From positions 1 to 64,000 of the forward strand of contig JBFMFE010000322.1 of NCBI GenBank assembly GCA_040752295.1: DNA of 64,000 bases, given 5' to 3'. A program made the translations under genes and the position numbers. How positions within the stretch are numbered: position 1 is the stretch's first letter; each line of letters opens with the position of its first letter. Below, piece after piece: positions 34,896 to 44,583 of this stretch. The notes under the pieces were generated by a model. The model worked only from the letters and a program-made list of their open reading frames with translations, ran no database searches and was not told where the DNA came from. Origin of the DNA: JBFMFE01 sp040752295 (GTDB lineage Bacteria; UBP15; UBA6099; JBFMBQ01).

Positions 34896-36302
34896 TCAGG
34901 TGATCGCGCCCTTTTTGAAGTCGGTGGTCTCTCCCACGTAGAGGTCGTTGATGGAGAGCAGGTTGAGGACTTTTCCCGCGACGTCGCGTTTGGGGTCGGC
35001 GTAGCAGTGAAGCAGTTCCACTATGGGGTTTTCGGGTCGTCCGGGATTGTTTTCCTTGACGCGCGCCCTGAAGACCGGTTCGGTGGTTTTCACGTGATAG
35101 AGGTCAACGGTTTCGCCGACTTCGTAAAGGTTGAGAATCCGCTCGAAACAGAGGAACAGTTCGCGGTCGAACGTGTTGTGCTGGATGTTGCCGGAGAGGT
35201 CGGATTTTTTTTCGGAGTTCTGGTAGAGGTATTCGAGTACCTTGCTCCTTGCGAACTTTTTTCGCCAGGGGCGGTCGTTCACGAGGGAATCGAAGACGTC
35301 AATGACTCCGAGGATTCTTGAGAACGCGTGAAAGTTGTTTTTTCCCTTCGGGTACCCCGAGCCGTCCAGCCGCTCGTGGTGGTTTTCGATCACGCTTATG
35401 GCGAGCGGCCGGTTGCTGAAGAAGGTGTGGTAGCTCACCACGTTCATGGATACTTCGACGTGCTTTTTGAGGACGTCGTGGTCCTCTTTCGAGATGACCT
35501 CCTTCTTGGCGAGGATTTCCGGCATACCGTCGTGGAGGTAGCCGACGTCGTGCATGAAGGCGCCGAGCGCGCCGCTGAGCATCTCGTCGTCCTCGAAGAA
35601 AAAAACGGCGTCCTTTTTCGCGCGGAAGTCCTTCGAGTATTTCAGCCTGGAGCTTACCGCGCCTTTTTTCTTCAGCTCGGCGTTGTGCTTCGCGACCGTC
35701 GCGAGAAAATAAAGCCCGCAGTTCGCCATGTGGTGATAGATGTAGCTCTCCTCCATCCGGGTGTCGTTGAGGTTGAGGCTCACCGAGTCTATGCGACGGG
35801 GCGAGAACTCGTTCTCGAGCAGGTCCCTGCACATCTTCATGAATTCCTCGAGCCTCTGCACCGTTATGATGGATTCCGAGAATTTTTTCAGGTCTTTGAT
35901 TTCCCAGCTCGGTCGTTCCGGGTCCACCCTGGTCAGCGCGCCTTTCTTCATCAGGATGGTATTGCGGCTCACGTTTTTGATCTTGAGTATTTCGCGCTGG
36001 GGGTCTTTTTCCGTCATGATGTCCGCGAGGACGTTTGCGACCTCGTTTTTTATCTTCAGGAACTTCTCGCGCTGGGTGATTTCTTCCGCTTCGCCCTCTT
36101 CCCCTTCTATTATCTGTTTCACCTCTTCGTCTTCGCCCGCGATCCAGATTTCCTCGAATCCGAGCTTTTTCAGCATCGCCACGACGCGATCGTTCACCTC
36201 GACGCCCGCGTTGAAGCCCTTGACGCCGGTTCCGAGTATAACGGGGCGCGCGAGGACGATCCGTTCGTTCGTGCTGATCTCGTCAAGCGATATCTTCTGC
36301 AT
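34896..36302 (-). CDS. HD-GYP domain protein (putative cyclic-di-GMP phosphodiesterase)
   Basis: This 468-residue protein has an N-terminal regulatory half of alpha/beta character (about 1-180) with an acidic linker near 60-80. A C-terminal HD-GYP-type domain follows: HH at 190-191, MHDVGY at 250-255 (HD 251-252), HHERLDGSGYP at 308-318 and the D-x-F-D-x-L helix. The HxxRxDGxGYP loop separates HD-GYP from plain HD proteins. Cyclic-di-GMP turnover is the known family role. No receiver or GGDEF domain is fused. It follows an AT-rich gap. Confidence 0.87.
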   Translation of the reverse strand: MQKISLDEISTNERIVLARPVILGTGVKGFNAGVEVNDRVVAMLKKLGFEEIWIAGEDEEVKQIIEGEEGEAEEITQREKFLKIKNEVANVLADIMTEKDPQREILKIKNVSRNTILMKKGALTRVDPERPSWEIKDLKKFSESIITVQRLEEFMKMCRDLLENEFSPRRIDSVSLNLNDTRMEESYIYHHMANCGLYFLATVAKHNAELKKKGAVSSRLKYSKDFRAKKDAVFFFEDDEMLSGALGAFMHDVGYLHDGMPEILAKKEVISKEDHDVLKKHVEVSMNVVSYHTFFSNRPLAISVIENHHERLDGSGYPKGKNNFHAFSRILGVIDVFDSLVNDRPWRKKFARSKVLEYLYQNSEKKSDLSGNIQHNTFDRELFLCFERILNLYEVGETVDLYHVKTTEPVFRARVKENNPGRPENPIVELLHCYADPKRDVAGKVLNLLSINDLYVGETTDFKKGAIT

Positions 36303-36372
36303 CAGCTTTTCGCCCTTCTTAAAGGCGTGACGCGCTCTCAGCCGCGGCGCCGTTCATTATGAAAATTCTTAT

Positions 36373-36404
36373 AAAAAAAGCCGCCGCTTTCAACACGCGG
36401 TTTT
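36373..36404 (-). terminator. Possible intrinsic terminator after the UXS-like gene
   Basis: Read on the minus strand after the SDR stop: CCGC, a GTGTTGAAA loop, GCGG, a short CGGC spacer and a run of seven T. The stem is only four base pairs, so the call rests mainly on the T-run and its position between two minus-strand genes. Confidence 0.35.
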
Positions 36405-36474
36405 CTACCTTCCGCCCGGACGTTCCCCGGTCCACGTACCCCGTACGCCCCGGAGGATGATCTTTTCGTACGGT

Positions 36475-37404
36475 TCAACCCATTTCGATGCGAATGTACT
36501 CGATGGTCCTCCTCAGCCCCTCCTCGAGCGGGACCGCCGGGCGCCAGCCGAGCGTCGCTCGCGCTTTCGAGACGTCCGGCTGCCTGCATTTGGGGTCGTC
36601 ATCGGGAAGCGGCTGACGTTCAAGCCTGCTCCTTGAACCGGTCAGCCCGATTATCATTTCCGCAAGCTCAAGGATGGTGTGCTCGTCCGGGTTGCCGAGG
36701 TTTACCGGTTCCGCGAGATCGCTGTCGAGCAGTCTCATGATCCCGTCCACCATGTCGTCTATGTAGCAGAAGCTCCGTGTCTGCGCGCCGGAGCCGAATA
36801 CGGGGATCGGTTCGCCGCGGATGGCTCTGGTGATGAAGGTTGGTATCGCCCTCCCGTCGTCGAGCCTCATGCGGGGACCGTACGTGTTGAAAATCCGCGC
36901 GATCCGCGTGCTGACGCCGTGCACCTTGTGGTACGCCGTCGTCATCGCCTCCGCGAACCGCTTGGCCTCGTCGTAAACACCCCGCGGACCCACGGGATTC
37001 ACGTTGCCCCGGTAACTCTCTCTCTGTGGATGCTCGAGGGGATCGCCGTACACCTCGGATGTGGAGGCGAGAAGGAACTTCGACCCTTTCGCCCTCGCAA
37101 GCCCGAGCGCCTTGTGCGTTCCCAGCGCTCCCACCTTCAACGTCTGAATGGGAAGTTTTATGTAATCTATCGGACTTGCGGGACTCGCGAAATGCAGGAT
37201 CGCGTCAACCCCGCCTGCCACCGATATGAAATTGGTGATGTCGTACTGAATCATGGTGAACCGCGCGCCCAGCAGGTGCGCCACGTTATCCGCGCGCCCG
37301 GTGATGAGGTTGTCAAGGCACACCACCTCGTGCCCCTCCTTCAACAGCCGCTCGCAGAGGTGGGACCCGATGAACCCCGCTCCGCCGGTGACGACCACTC
37401 TCAT
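36475..37404 (-). CDS. UDP-glucuronate decarboxylase-like extended SDR
   Basis: This 309-residue protein has Rossmann GGAGFIGS at 7-14 and catalytic Tyr144-x3-Lys148. The block [11 protein letters not shown] around 71-81, followed by [12 protein letters not shown], is characteristic of UDP-xylose synthase/UDP-glucuronate decarboxylases. [13 protein letters not shown] is the usual C-terminal block. The probable reaction is UDP-glucuronate to UDP-xylose, a surface-polysaccharide precursor. The stop of the DedA/YqaA-like gene overlaps its ATG (ATGA), so the two are one operon. Confidence 0.85.
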   Translation of the reverse strand: MRVVVTGGAGFIGSHLCERLLKEGHEVVCLDNLITGRADNVAHLLGARFTMIQYDITNFISVAGGVDAILHFASPASPIDYIKLPIQTLKVGALGTHKALGLARAKGSKFLLASTSEVYGDPLEHPQRESYRGNVNPVGPRGVYDEAKRFAEAMTTAYHKVHGVSTRIARIFNTYGPRMRLDDGRAIPTFITRAIRGEPIPVFGSGAQTRSFCYIDDMVDGIMRLLDSDLAEPVNLGNPDEHTILELAEMIIGLTGSRSRLERQPLPDDDPKCRQPDVSKARATLGWRPAVPLEEGLRRTIEYIRIEMG

Positions 37405-38048
37405 TGCCTTGCTCTCCGCGCGCCGGGCGGACGTGCTCTACCGCGCCCGCGCCTTGAGATGTACAGGCGGCCGAAATAGACGGCGGCTATCGCCGCCACC
37501 ACGGCGATCGTGCCCAGCTTGAACCCGGCGCTCTCGAAAAATTCCTCGACCGCCCTGAGTTCCATATCCTTCGAAAAATGGGAAACGAGACTGCCGATGA
37601 TCGCGTACCTCGCGCCGCGCGCGAGAAGCGACACCGCCACGAACCGCCGGAAGTGTATGACGCACACGCCGCCGGCGATTGTGAAAACCTTGTAGGGAAT
37701 CGGCGTGAACGCGGCGATCCCTATCGCCCACGCGTCGTACTTCTGAAGGAGCTGCTCCACGCGTTCCACCTTGCGCCTCTCGAACATCCTCAGGAGAAGT
37801 GGGCGCCCCCCCTTGACGCCTATGAAATAGCCGAACATGGCGCCGAGCACCGACGCCGCCGTCCCCACGCCGGCGTACGACATCGCCTCCGGGAATGTTC
37901 TTTTGAAGCACAGGGGTATCAGGAGCGTCTCGACGGGCAGGAGGAAGAACGACGCCTCCATGAACGAAAGCGCGAAGAGCGCGGCGAACCCCGCGCCGCC
38001 GCTGATCATCGCCAGGTTCAGCCAGAACTTTGCCGTGAGGATTTTCAT
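37401..38048 (-). CDS. DedA/YqaA-like membrane protein (VTT-type)
   Basis: This 215-residue protein has about four to five hydrophobic segments. The re-entrant DedA motif region is visible as [16 protein letters not shown], and later [14 protein letters not shown] (G-x-x-x-V/I-x-x-x-R-x-x-P-type helix end), as in the YqaA subfamily. DedA proteins act in phospholipid translocation and membrane homeostasis. It ends overlapping the UXS-like gene start by 4 bases. Confidence 0.83.
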   Translation of the reverse strand: MKILTAKFWLNLAMISGGAGFAALFALSFMEASFFLLPVETLLIPLCFKRTFPEAMSYAGVGTAASVLGAMFGYFIGVKGGRPLLLRMFERRKVERVEQLLQKYDAWAIGIAAFTPIPYKVFTIAGGVCVIHFRRFVAVSLLARGARYAIIGSLVSHFSKDMELRAVEEFFESAGFKLGTIAVVAAIAAVYFGRLYISRRGRGRARPPGARRARQ

Positions 38049-38224
38049 ACGGAATCCGAGCCTTTAATACTATGTTGCGCGATCCCGAATGTCAATTTCC
38101 CCGCCGCGCGGAAACGGGCGCGGTTCCCCCGCCGGCGCGGCTGTGAGGAACCCGAACATGCGGGTGTAATCTACTGTCGCGTCAACCATAAAGTGACGTA
38201 TTCGAGCCTGTTATATAATTGTAG

Positions 38225-38246
38225 GGCGGGGTCGCCGTACCCCGCC
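38225..38246. repeat. GC-rich hairpin inside element A
   Basis: GGCGGGGT (38225-38232), a CGCCGT loop and ACCCCGCC (38239-38246) form a perfect 8-base-pair stem. There is no T-tract on either strand. Confidence 0.5.
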
Positions 38247-38271
38247 GAACAGAACAGCAGGGCGTGATAAA

Positions 38272-38374
38272 TCGAATGTCGAATATCGAACAAGAAACCG
38301 CGGAATATCGAAGGAAAATGCAGGAAAAACTTCATCATTCGACATTCCTTGTTCGTTATTCGATATTCGTTTTT
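38272..38374 (+). repeat. Dispersed ~100-base core repeat, copy A
   Basis: This copy contains TCGAATATCGAACAAG, AACCGCGGAATATCGAAGGA, then CTTCATCATTCGACATTCC and CGATATTCGTTTTT. The reverse complement of 57511-57610 carries the same blocks in the same order with a few substitutions, a longer spacer and one short deletion. The left and right arms are themselves inverted repeats of GAATATCGAA-type sequence. Confidence 0.75.
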
Positions 38375-38432
38375 CAGCGCGACATATGACCGTTGACATG
38401 ACACTACGGTGAAACAGGGGTTTCACAGGGCG

Positions 38433-40622
38433 ATGACGGACAGCCGGATTTACGCAGTGGTTGTTTTTGCGCTTGCGAACGCCTCGGCGGGATACGGAGC
38501 GCACAGGGTGGCGCGCCGCGTTTTTCCCGACTCGGCGGGCGCCGCCCCGCTTGCCGTTTTCGCCGTCGTGTACTGCGCGACGATAGTAGTTCTCGAAGCG
38601 GCTCTCGGTTTCGCCGGCGCGCTCGCGCCGGAATCCGTTCTTGTCTGCGCCGCGCTCGCTGCCGTCGTCATCCATGCCGCGACGGGGCGCGCCGGAAAGC
38701 GCACCCCGCCGCAAACGCCGGGACCGCCGCCCTCCGTCCGCGCGGGTGTTCCGGCTCAATCCACACTTCGAGGCATGATCCCGTTTCCGCCCTCGGGCGC
38801 CGCCCACTCGTGCGTCGCCGCCGCGCTGGCAGCCCTGTTCGCCCTCATCGCCGCGTGGGCGTTCGCCGCCCCGCCGCCCGCCGGCGGCGACGCCTTCATC
38901 TATCACCTCTTTTTCCCGGCGGCGTGGCTCCACAGCGGGAAAATCGAGATAGTGCCGCTGCCTTTCGGGGCGCAGGCTGCCTCGTACTATCCCCTCAATA
39001 CGGAACTGCTCTTCCTCTGGCTGATGCTCCCGTTTCACGAGGACTTCCTCACCAACGCACTCCAGGTCCCGTTCCTGGTTCTCTGCGGCGCGCTGGTTTT
39101 CGAACTCGCCCGCAGCATGTGCGCGGAACGCCGGGATGCGCCGCTCATCGGCGCGTACGTCGCCGTTCTCATACCCGCCGCCGTGCAGCAGGCGGTCGTC
39201 GCCCGCGTGGACGTCGTGTTCTCAGCGTGGTTCCTCGCTGCTGTTCTCTTCCTTCTCGAATGGCGACGCTCCCGTGAATTGAGGCGCCTGTGCCTCGCAG
39301 GAATCGCCTTCGGACTCTTCCTCGGGACAAAGTCCGTCGCCGTGCTCTACGGGACGCTGCCCGCCGCGGTTTTCCTGTGGTCGCTCCGCGGGGCGGGTCT
39401 GAGAAGATCGCTTCAATACGTCCTGCTGTTCGGCGTTCTGTCCATCGCCTCGGGCGGTTTCTGGTACGTGCGCAACTGGGTCGTCACCGGCAATCCCTTC
39501 TACCCGCTCCGCGTCGGGGTCGCCGGGTTCACCGTATTCTCCGGCGCCTACGGGAGGGACGCGATGAAAATCTTTCACGTAACCGACCCCGGCGAGATGC
39601 TCCGGATTCTCGATTTCTTTCTCGGGTACCCGCTCGCCGTTTTTCTTGCGGGGTGCGGCGCGATCTCCCTCGTCCTCGTGCTGCGGAGGGGACTTGAGGC
39701 GTCCCGCCGGGTCATTCCCGTTCTGCTGCTTCCCCCCGCGCTCGCCGCGCTCTTCTGGTACGTTAACCCTCACAACAATCTTACGAACGGCAGGTTCCTG
39801 TTCCCCGCGTTCTTTCTGTCCTGCGTTTATCCGTGCGTTGCGCTCGATGGTCTCGGAAGAAAGGGACGGGGCGTTCTGTGGGCGTTCGCCGCCGCAGCCG
39901 TTGCCGCGAGCACACTTCGCCATGATCACGCGCTGAGGATAGCGTGGGAGGTTATGACGACGGTCGCCGGGGCGAACCAGGGGTTGTTGGGTCCGGCGAG
40001 GGGAGCGGTGTCGCTCACGGCGGCGTCGGTCGCGGTTTTTTTCGTTTTTCTGTGGGCGAGGGCGGCATTCCCTCTCAAGTCCGCCTGCGCCGTTCTTGCC
40101 GGCGCTCTTCTTGTCCCTGCGCTTTTGCTTTCGTGGGATTATCACGCGCGGTACAAGTACCGGTGGTACACGGCGTTTCCCGTGGGCAGGGCGTGGGGGT
40201 TGATTGACGCGAACGCCGGCGCCGGCGCGCGAATCGCACACTGCGGGAACGAGCGCGCTTACGGCCTTTTCGGAACGGGACTCCGCAACCGCGTCTTCTA
40301 CGCGAACGTGGATGAACACGCCGACTGGAATTTTCACGATTATCACCTCAGGGTTCCCGGAAACCTCGAACCGGGCGCGGACACGGAGCGTCCGCAGTTC
40401 CACAGGGAGCGCGCGGATTTCACTGCCTGGCTGAGAAACCTGCGCGCCGGAGGAGCGGACTACCTGTTCTGCACCACGCTCGATCCGATCGCGCGCCGGT
40501 TCATGAGCCATTCTCCCGAAGGGTTCACGATCGAGGCGCAATGGGCTTCGGCGCGTCCGGACGTGTTCAGGGAAGTCTTCAGAAGCGAGGAAGTCCGGAT
40601 TTTCCGCGTTCTCGAGAAGTGA
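38433..40622 (+). CDS. GT-C-fold membrane glycosyltransferase (ArnT/PMT-like, putative)
   Basis: This is a 729-residue protein from ATG at 38433 (short-spaced CAGGG upstream); GTG at 38409 is an alternative adding 8 residues. It has about 12 or more hydrophobic segments. In the first periplasmic loop, GGDAFIYHLFFPAAWL carries an acidic residue followed by H, like the catalytic D-x-x-x-Y region of family 39-type GT-C transferases. ASYYPLNTELLFL, GTKSVAVLYG and WYVRNWVVTGNPFYP match membrane glycosyltransferases or related undecaprenyl-sugar-using proteins. A C-terminal soluble region of about 120 residues is rich in Arg and aromatics. Donor and acceptor are unknown. Confidence 0.75.
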   Translation: MTDSRIYAVVVFALANASAGYGAHRVARRVFPDSAGAAPLAVFAVVYCATIVVLEAALGFAGALAPESVLVCAALAAVVIHAATGRAGKRTPPQTPGPPPSVRAGVPAQSTLRGMIPFPPSGAAHSCVAAALAALFALIAAWAFAAPPPAGGDAFIYHLFFPAAWLHSGKIEIVPLPFGAQAASYYPLNTELLFLWLMLPFHEDFLTNALQVPFLVLCGALVFELARSMCAERRDAPLIGAYVAVLIPAAVQQAVVARVDVVFSAWFLAAVLFLLEWRRSRELRRLCLAGIAFGLFLGTKSVAVLYGTLPAAVFLWSLRGAGLRRSLQYVLLFGVLSIASGGFWYVRNWVVTGNPFYPLRVGVAGFTVFSGAYGRDAMKIFHVTDPGEMLRILDFFLGYPLAVFLAGCGAISLVLVLRRGLEASRRVIPVLLLPPALAALFWYVNPHNNLTNGRFLFPAFFLSCVYPCVALDGLGRKGRGVLWAFAAAAVAASTLRHDHALRIAWEVMTTVAGANQGLLGPARGAVSLTAASVAVFFVFLWARAAFPLKSACAVLAGALLVPALLLSWDYHARYKYRWYTAFPVGRAWGLIDANAGAGARIAHCGNERAYGLFGTGLRNRVFYANVDEHADWNFHDYHLRVPGNLEPGADTERPQFHRERADFTAWLRNLRAGGADYLFCTTLDPIARRFMSHSPEGFTIEAQWASARPDVFREVFRSEEVRIFRVLEK

Positions 40623-40725
40623 ATTTTCACGGCGGGCGCGGGCGGATGCAGGTGAAATACCCCGGATGTTGATAATCAGCGGATATCTCACATAATAAGA
40701 AACGGAAAGAGGCGGGTTCGCAGCG

Positions 40726-42771
40726 GTGGTGCTCCGGGTCATGCGCGTCGCGGGGAAATGGCTGTACGTTCCGTACCGCAGGTTCTGGTCGTCCGAGACG
40801 GCGGTGCTGACGGCCCTCGCGCTGGTTATTGGCGTCGGCTCCGGTTTCGGCGCCATCGTATTCCGGATGATGATCGAGTTTTTCCGTTCCCTGTCGTTCG
40901 ACAGAGGGGGGACGCTGCTCGGTTTCATGGGGCGGCACTACGTGATTGTCGTGCCCGCCGCGGGCGGACTGATCGTGGGCGCTGTCATCCGGCTGGTCGG
41001 CAGGGAGATGAGGGGTCACGGCGTGCCCGAGGTGATGGAAGCGGTTGCCCTGCGCGGCGGACGCATCCGTCCCGTCGTGGTCATCGGCAAGACCCTGGCG
41101 TCGTCCGTCTGCATCGGCACGGGGGGTTCGGTGGGGCGGGAAGGACCGATCGTCCAGATCGGGTCGGCGCTGGGTTCGACGATAGGGCAGGCGCTGCGGC
41201 TTTCCGAGAGGCGCATCAAGAACCTCGTCGCGTGCGGCGCGGCGGGTGGCATCGCCGCGACGTTCAACGCGCCGATCGCCGGGGTCGTGTTCGCGCTCGA
41301 GGTCATCCTGCGCGATTTCACCATCAGGACGTTCAGCACCATCGTGGTCGCCTCCGTGATCGCCACCGTCATCAGCAGGATTTTCCTCGGAAACTTTCCC
41401 GCCTTTCAGATTCCCCACTATTCACTCGTCAGCCCCTGGGAACTGGCTCTGTATCTCGTTCTGGGTCTCCTCGCCGCGTTCACCGCGCTGCTTTACGTGC
41501 GGTCGCTTTACGCCTGCGAGGACGTCTTCGGCGCCTTCAGGTTCCCGGAGCACCTCAAGCCCGCCGCGGGCGGGCTTATAGTCGGCGCCCTCGGGTTGTA
41601 CCTGCCGCAGGTCTTCGGCGTGGGCTACGGCACAATCGAACTCGCCCTCGTCGGAAAGATGACTTTCGGCTTGCTCGTTGTTCTCGTGTTCGCGAAGATT
41701 CTGGCGGTGTCGGTCACCATCGGTTCGGGAGGTTCGGGAGGGGTGTTTGCGCCGGCGCTGTTCATAGGCGCGATGTTAGGCGGCGCGTTCGGCGCCGTCG
41801 CCAAAGCCTGGTTTCCCGGCGTTACGGCGGAGAGCGGCGCTTACGCGCTCGTCGGAATGGGGGCGCTGTTCGCGGGCGCCGCGCGTGCGCCCGTGACGTC
41901 AATTCTGATACTCTTCGAGATGACGCAGGACTACCGCATAATTCTCCCCCTGATGTTCGCCACGGTCGTCAGCACCGTCGTCGCCGACCTCGTTGACCCC
42001 GAAAGCATCTACACCCACAAGCTCAAGCGCCGGGGCGTGGACCTCTATTCGCGCAGAGACCTCGAACTCCTCGGCGCGATACGCGTCGAGGAAGCCATGA
42101 AGCCGGTCTCGAAACTAACCACTGTGCCGCCGGACATGCCGCTCGACGAGATCGCGCGGCTGTTCCGCGAGACGTTCCATCACGGCTTCGCGGTGGTGGA
42201 CGCCGCGGGCAGGCTGTACGGCGTCATCACCCTTCACGACCTGGAGCAGGCGCTCAAATCGAAAAGGCGCTCGGGAACGGTCGCGGACATATGCGTCAGG
42301 CACGTCGTGACCGCCTACCCGGACGACACCCTCGAGGACGTAATGAGGCGTTTCGGCGCGATGGACATCGGCCGGATTCCGGTCGTGGACCGGGCGAACC
42401 CCGGACGCCTCGTGGGAATGCTCCGGTGGAGCGACATCGTGCGCGCCTACTCGCAGGTCATGCTCGACACCGGAGAACGCAGGGATCACATGGAACGGCT
42501 GCGCCTCGAGACCGCAACCAGCGCGCATCTCGTCGAGTTCGTTCTCGGAAGAAACGACGGGGCGGTCGGCAAAACTCTCAGGGAGCTTCACGTCCCCCCC
42601 GACTGCGTTATCGCTTCCATCCTCCGCGGCAGGCACGTCGTCGTCCCCAGGGGGGACACCGAGTTGAGGGAAGGCGACAAGGTCGTCGCCATGGCTGCGC
42701 CCGATGCCGAGAAAGCATTGAAAAAATGCCTCCGCGCGGGCGAGCACGGCCCCGGCGAACGCCGGAGCTGA
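40726..42771 (+). CDS. ClC-family chloride channel/antiporter with CBS pair and RCK_C-like domain
   Basis: This is a 681-residue protein from GTG at 40726; ATG at 40741 is an alternative. The ClC pore motifs are GTGGSVGREGP (131-141, with gating Glu139), GSGGSGGVFAPALF (about 333-346) and GMGALFAGAARAP. The gating glutamate is kept. Two CBS domains follow (about 455-575), which in other ClC proteins bind adenine nucleotides. The last about 80 residues (GKTLRELHVPPDCVIASILR, then GDKVVAM) form a TrkA_C/RCK_C-like domain. The three-part arrangement is common among bacterial ClC transporters. Confidence 0.93.
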   Translation: MVLRVMRVAGKWLYVPYRRFWSSETAVLTALALVIGVGSGFGAIVFRMMIEFFRSLSFDRGGTLLGFMGRHYVIVVPAAGGLIVGAVIRLVGREMRGHGVPEVMEAVALRGGRIRPVVVIGKTLASSVCIGTGGSVGREGPIVQIGSALGSTIGQALRLSERRIKNLVACGAAGGIAATFNAPIAGVVFALEVILRDFTIRTFSTIVVASVIATVISRIFLGNFPAFQIPHYSLVSPWELALYLVLGLLAAFTALLYVRSLYACEDVFGAFRFPEHLKPAAGGLIVGALGLYLPQVFGVGYGTIELALVGKMTFGLLVVLVFAKILAVSVTIGSGGSGGVFAPALFIGAMLGGAFGAVAKAWFPGVTAESGAYALVGMGALFAGAARAPVTSILILFEMTQDYRIILPLMFATVVSTVVADLVDPESIYTHKLKRRGVDLYSRRDLELLGAIRVEEAMKPVSKLTTVPPDMPLDEIARLFRETFHHGFAVVDAAGRLYGVITLHDLEQALKSKRRSGTVADICVRHVVTAYPDDTLEDVMRRFGAMDIGRIPVVDRANPGRLVGMLRWSDIVRAYSQVMLDTGERRDHMERLRLETATSAHLVEFVLGRNDGAVGKTLRELHVPPDCVIASILRGRHVVVPRGDTELREGDKVVAMAAPDAEKALKKCLRAGEHGPGERRS

Positions 42772-42808
42772 CTGCGCCGGCGAGCGCCTCACCCCGCGCA
42801 CGCGCGCC

Positions 42809-43801
42809 TCATCCGCGCGCCCCGCCCGGAATCCGTCTCGCAAATTCGAGGAGCGCCTCCCTCGAAGTGTACCTGAACGCGAAGTTGAAGTCCCTTTTTA
42901 TTTTCCCGTTGCTGACTTCCCACGGATAAGAGATGAGGTCCACGAATCCCGCGATGGGCGGCGTCAGCCTCAGCCTCTCGATGCGCCGCGCGGCGCCCGC
43001 GAGTATGCCCCTCGGCACTAAAACAGGCGTTCCACCGCAGATGTGTATCACGTCCCTGTACGGCACGCCGCCGTCGCCGGTCACGTTGTATATCCCCTCG
43101 CATTCCCGCTCCATGAGAAGGCGCGTCGCGCGAGCGAGGTCGTCCTCGTGCACGAATTGAAGGGGCGGGTTCTGAAAAACCGGCGCGGGGATGAGACGGA
43201 CCACCCGCAGCAGGAACGAGAGTATGTTTCCCATCGAGGGTCCCGTGATCACCGAGGGGCGGATTATCACGAACCTGGTATCTCCGTGGTTCCTCCGGTA
43301 TTCTTCGACCATGTCCTCTATCTCCACCTTGTCCCTCGTGTAAAACAGCCCCTGCGTCATGCGTGCCGGCACGTCTTCCGTGAAGGGTTCATCGTTCTCG
43401 GGAAAAGCCCCGTAGACCGTTGTGCTGCTTGCGAGGACGAACTTCCTCACGCCCGCTTTCACGCAGCAGTCGAGCAGGTTCCGCGTCCCGACGATGTTCA
43501 CGTCCCTTATCTTTCTGTCCGGTGAGAACACGTTCAGGGCGAACGCGAGGTGGACGACCGTGTCAATCCGCTCGCTTTCGAGCGTCTTCCGGAGACCGGG
43601 GTCGCGGACGTCCGCCCTGCGGAAATCGAGTAACGGGCGCCGCCGCGCGGGCTTTTTCACGTCAATCCCGACGAGCTTTTCCGGGGGTTTTTCCCCTGAG
43701 AAAGAACGGACGAGCGCCGCGCCCCAGTATCCGCTGACGCCGGTGATCAGGAAACGGCTGTGCTTTTTCTTTCTCACTTTTCCGCGGGGAACGGTTCTCA
43801 C
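42809..43801 (-). CDS. Extended SDR (NAD-dependent epimerase-like)
   Basis: This 330-residue protein has TGVSGYWGAALV near residue 20 as NAD-binding loop (Tyr-Trp replaces the usual Phe-Ile/Leu), SSTTVYG as the Ser-Thr block and YTRDKVEIE with Tyr-x3-Lys. PPLQFVHEDDLARA is the C-terminal subdomain block. The fold is clear; the substrate is unknown. The sequence resembles SDR_a-type proteins of actinobacteria and planctomycetes more than sugar epimerases. Confidence 0.78.
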   Translation of the reverse strand: MRTVPRGKVRKKKHSRFLITGVSGYWGAALVRSFSGEKPPEKLVGIDVKKPARRRPLLDFRRADVRDPGLRKTLESERIDTVVHLAFALNVFSPDRKIRDVNIVGTRNLLDCCVKAGVRKFVLASSTTVYGAFPENDEPFTEDVPARMTQGLFYTRDKVEIEDMVEEYRRNHGDTRFVIIRPSVITGPSMGNILSFLLRVVRLIPAPVFQNPPLQFVHEDDLARATRLLMERECEGIYNVTGDGGVPYRDVIHICGGTPVLVPRGILAGAARRIERLRLTPPIAGFVDLISYPWEVSNGKIKRDFNFAFRYTSREALLEFARRIPGGARG

Positions 43802-43869
43802 CCCGTGTTATTCCCGTCTTCGGAACGGCTCGCGATGAATTCAGGTTCCGCCGGATTTACAAACCCGTT

Positions 43870-44370
43870 TCACGATTCGGCGCGCACCACCTTCAGGTGG
43901 CACTTCCCTGCGCCGTCGGCGATGGTCTCGCCGATGAGCAGCCTGCCCCCCAGCCGCCCGACCAGTTCCCTGTCCGCCGACATGCCCGCGAGGCAGACCT
44001 CCTTCCCGTTCTTTTCGCTCAATCCCGCCGGGCATTCGAGCATGAAAACCTCGACCCCGCCGCTCGTCACCTTCCCAACCTCGTACCGGCAGTTCAGAGC
44101 CTCGAGGACCTTCAGCCATTCGCCCGCCGCGGCGACGGGACCGTCGGCTGTTTTCATCCCGAACATTTCCATCTCCGCGAGCGCCGCGCCCGCGAGTCTC
44201 CCCGTCCGCTCCATGAGGAGCCGCCCGAGGGACGTTCTCCCCGCGAGGCGCACCATCGCGCCCACGGTCCGCCAGAGCAGGTCCGGGTTGCGCGAAAGCA
44301 ATCTCTCCGCCGCGCCGAAGTCCTTCGCCATCTCCTCCCTGTCCGGGCGCTTCAACTTTCCCTTTCCCAT
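43870..44370 (-). CDS. Unknown protein with conserved-looking Cys residues
   Basis: This is a 166-residue protein from ATG at 44370, chosen because AAGGAGGGG lies 5 bases upstream; a longer frame has no such site. It is mostly alpha-helical by composition, with a C-terminal part containing ECPAGL, EVCLAGMSADREL and GAGKCHLKVV. This three-Cys pattern is reminiscent of L-2-amino-thiazoline-4-carboxylate-hydrolase-like and V4R-like small ligand domains, but I cannot assign it. It is divergent from the FlgT-like gene. Confidence 0.6.
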   Translation of the reverse strand: MGKGKLKRPDREEMAKDFGAAERLLSRNPDLLWRTVGAMVRLAGRTSLGRLLMERTGRLAGAALAEMEMFGMKTADGPVAAAGEWLKVLEALNCRYEVGKVTSGGVEVFMLECPAGLSEKNGKEVCLAGMSADRELVGRLGGRLLIGETIADGAGKCHLKVVRAES

Positions 44371-44583
44371 GTTTTCCCCTCCTTCCGGCGTGTTTTTTCG
44401 AACGCCGGGGCGTCCGGTGTCAAGTGTATCATCCGCATTGTTATTCTGTAAACATCGGGAGGGGATCGAGAACTGCAAATATCCGTTGCCGATGGTTTTT
44501 TGTCCGCGGATCGTGTATCATTCAATGAGCGTAAAATCAATAAAGACCGACGAAAAAGGAGCGGCGAACGAGGGAGAGGAATC

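Larger units (their letters stand above)
38175..38403. mobile_element. MITE-like non-autonomous element A
   Basis: The left end TGTCGCGTCAAC (38175-38186) is complementary at 10 of 12 bases to the right end GTTGACATGACA (38392-38403). Similarity extends inward to about 16 of 24. CTAC lies immediately outside both ends (38171-38174 and 38404-38407), consistent with a 4-base target duplication. The element encodes no transposase. Its core is shared with element B in opposite orientation. It ends 5 bases before the GTG alternative start of the glycosyltransferase gene. Confidence 0.5.
38049..38432. other. 384-base intergenic region between divergent genes, containing a mobile-element-like insertion
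   Basis: No credible gene was found here; the short reading frames are low-complexity translations of repeated TTCGATATTCG-type sequence. Contents: 38049-38174 ordinary spacer; 38175-38403 an element with terminal inverted repeats and CTAC direct repeats; inside it a GC hairpin at 38225-38246 and an approximately 100-base core that recurs at 57511-57610. Confidence 0.7.

Noticed and set aside
38272..38374. CRISPR array
   Set aside because: The repeats are imperfect, inverted and few; there are no regularly spaced direct repeats and no cas genes.
38171..38404. 77-residue minus-strand frame in the 38 kb intergenic region
   Set aside because: It is a translation of the ATTCGATATTCG-type repeat (FDIRHSIYHALL-like peptide) within element A, not a gene.
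39222..40928. 568-residue minus-strand frame over the glycosyltransferase gene
   Set aside because: The translation is Arg/Pro/Glu-rich without motifs, while the plus-strand frame has clear membrane segments and family blocks.
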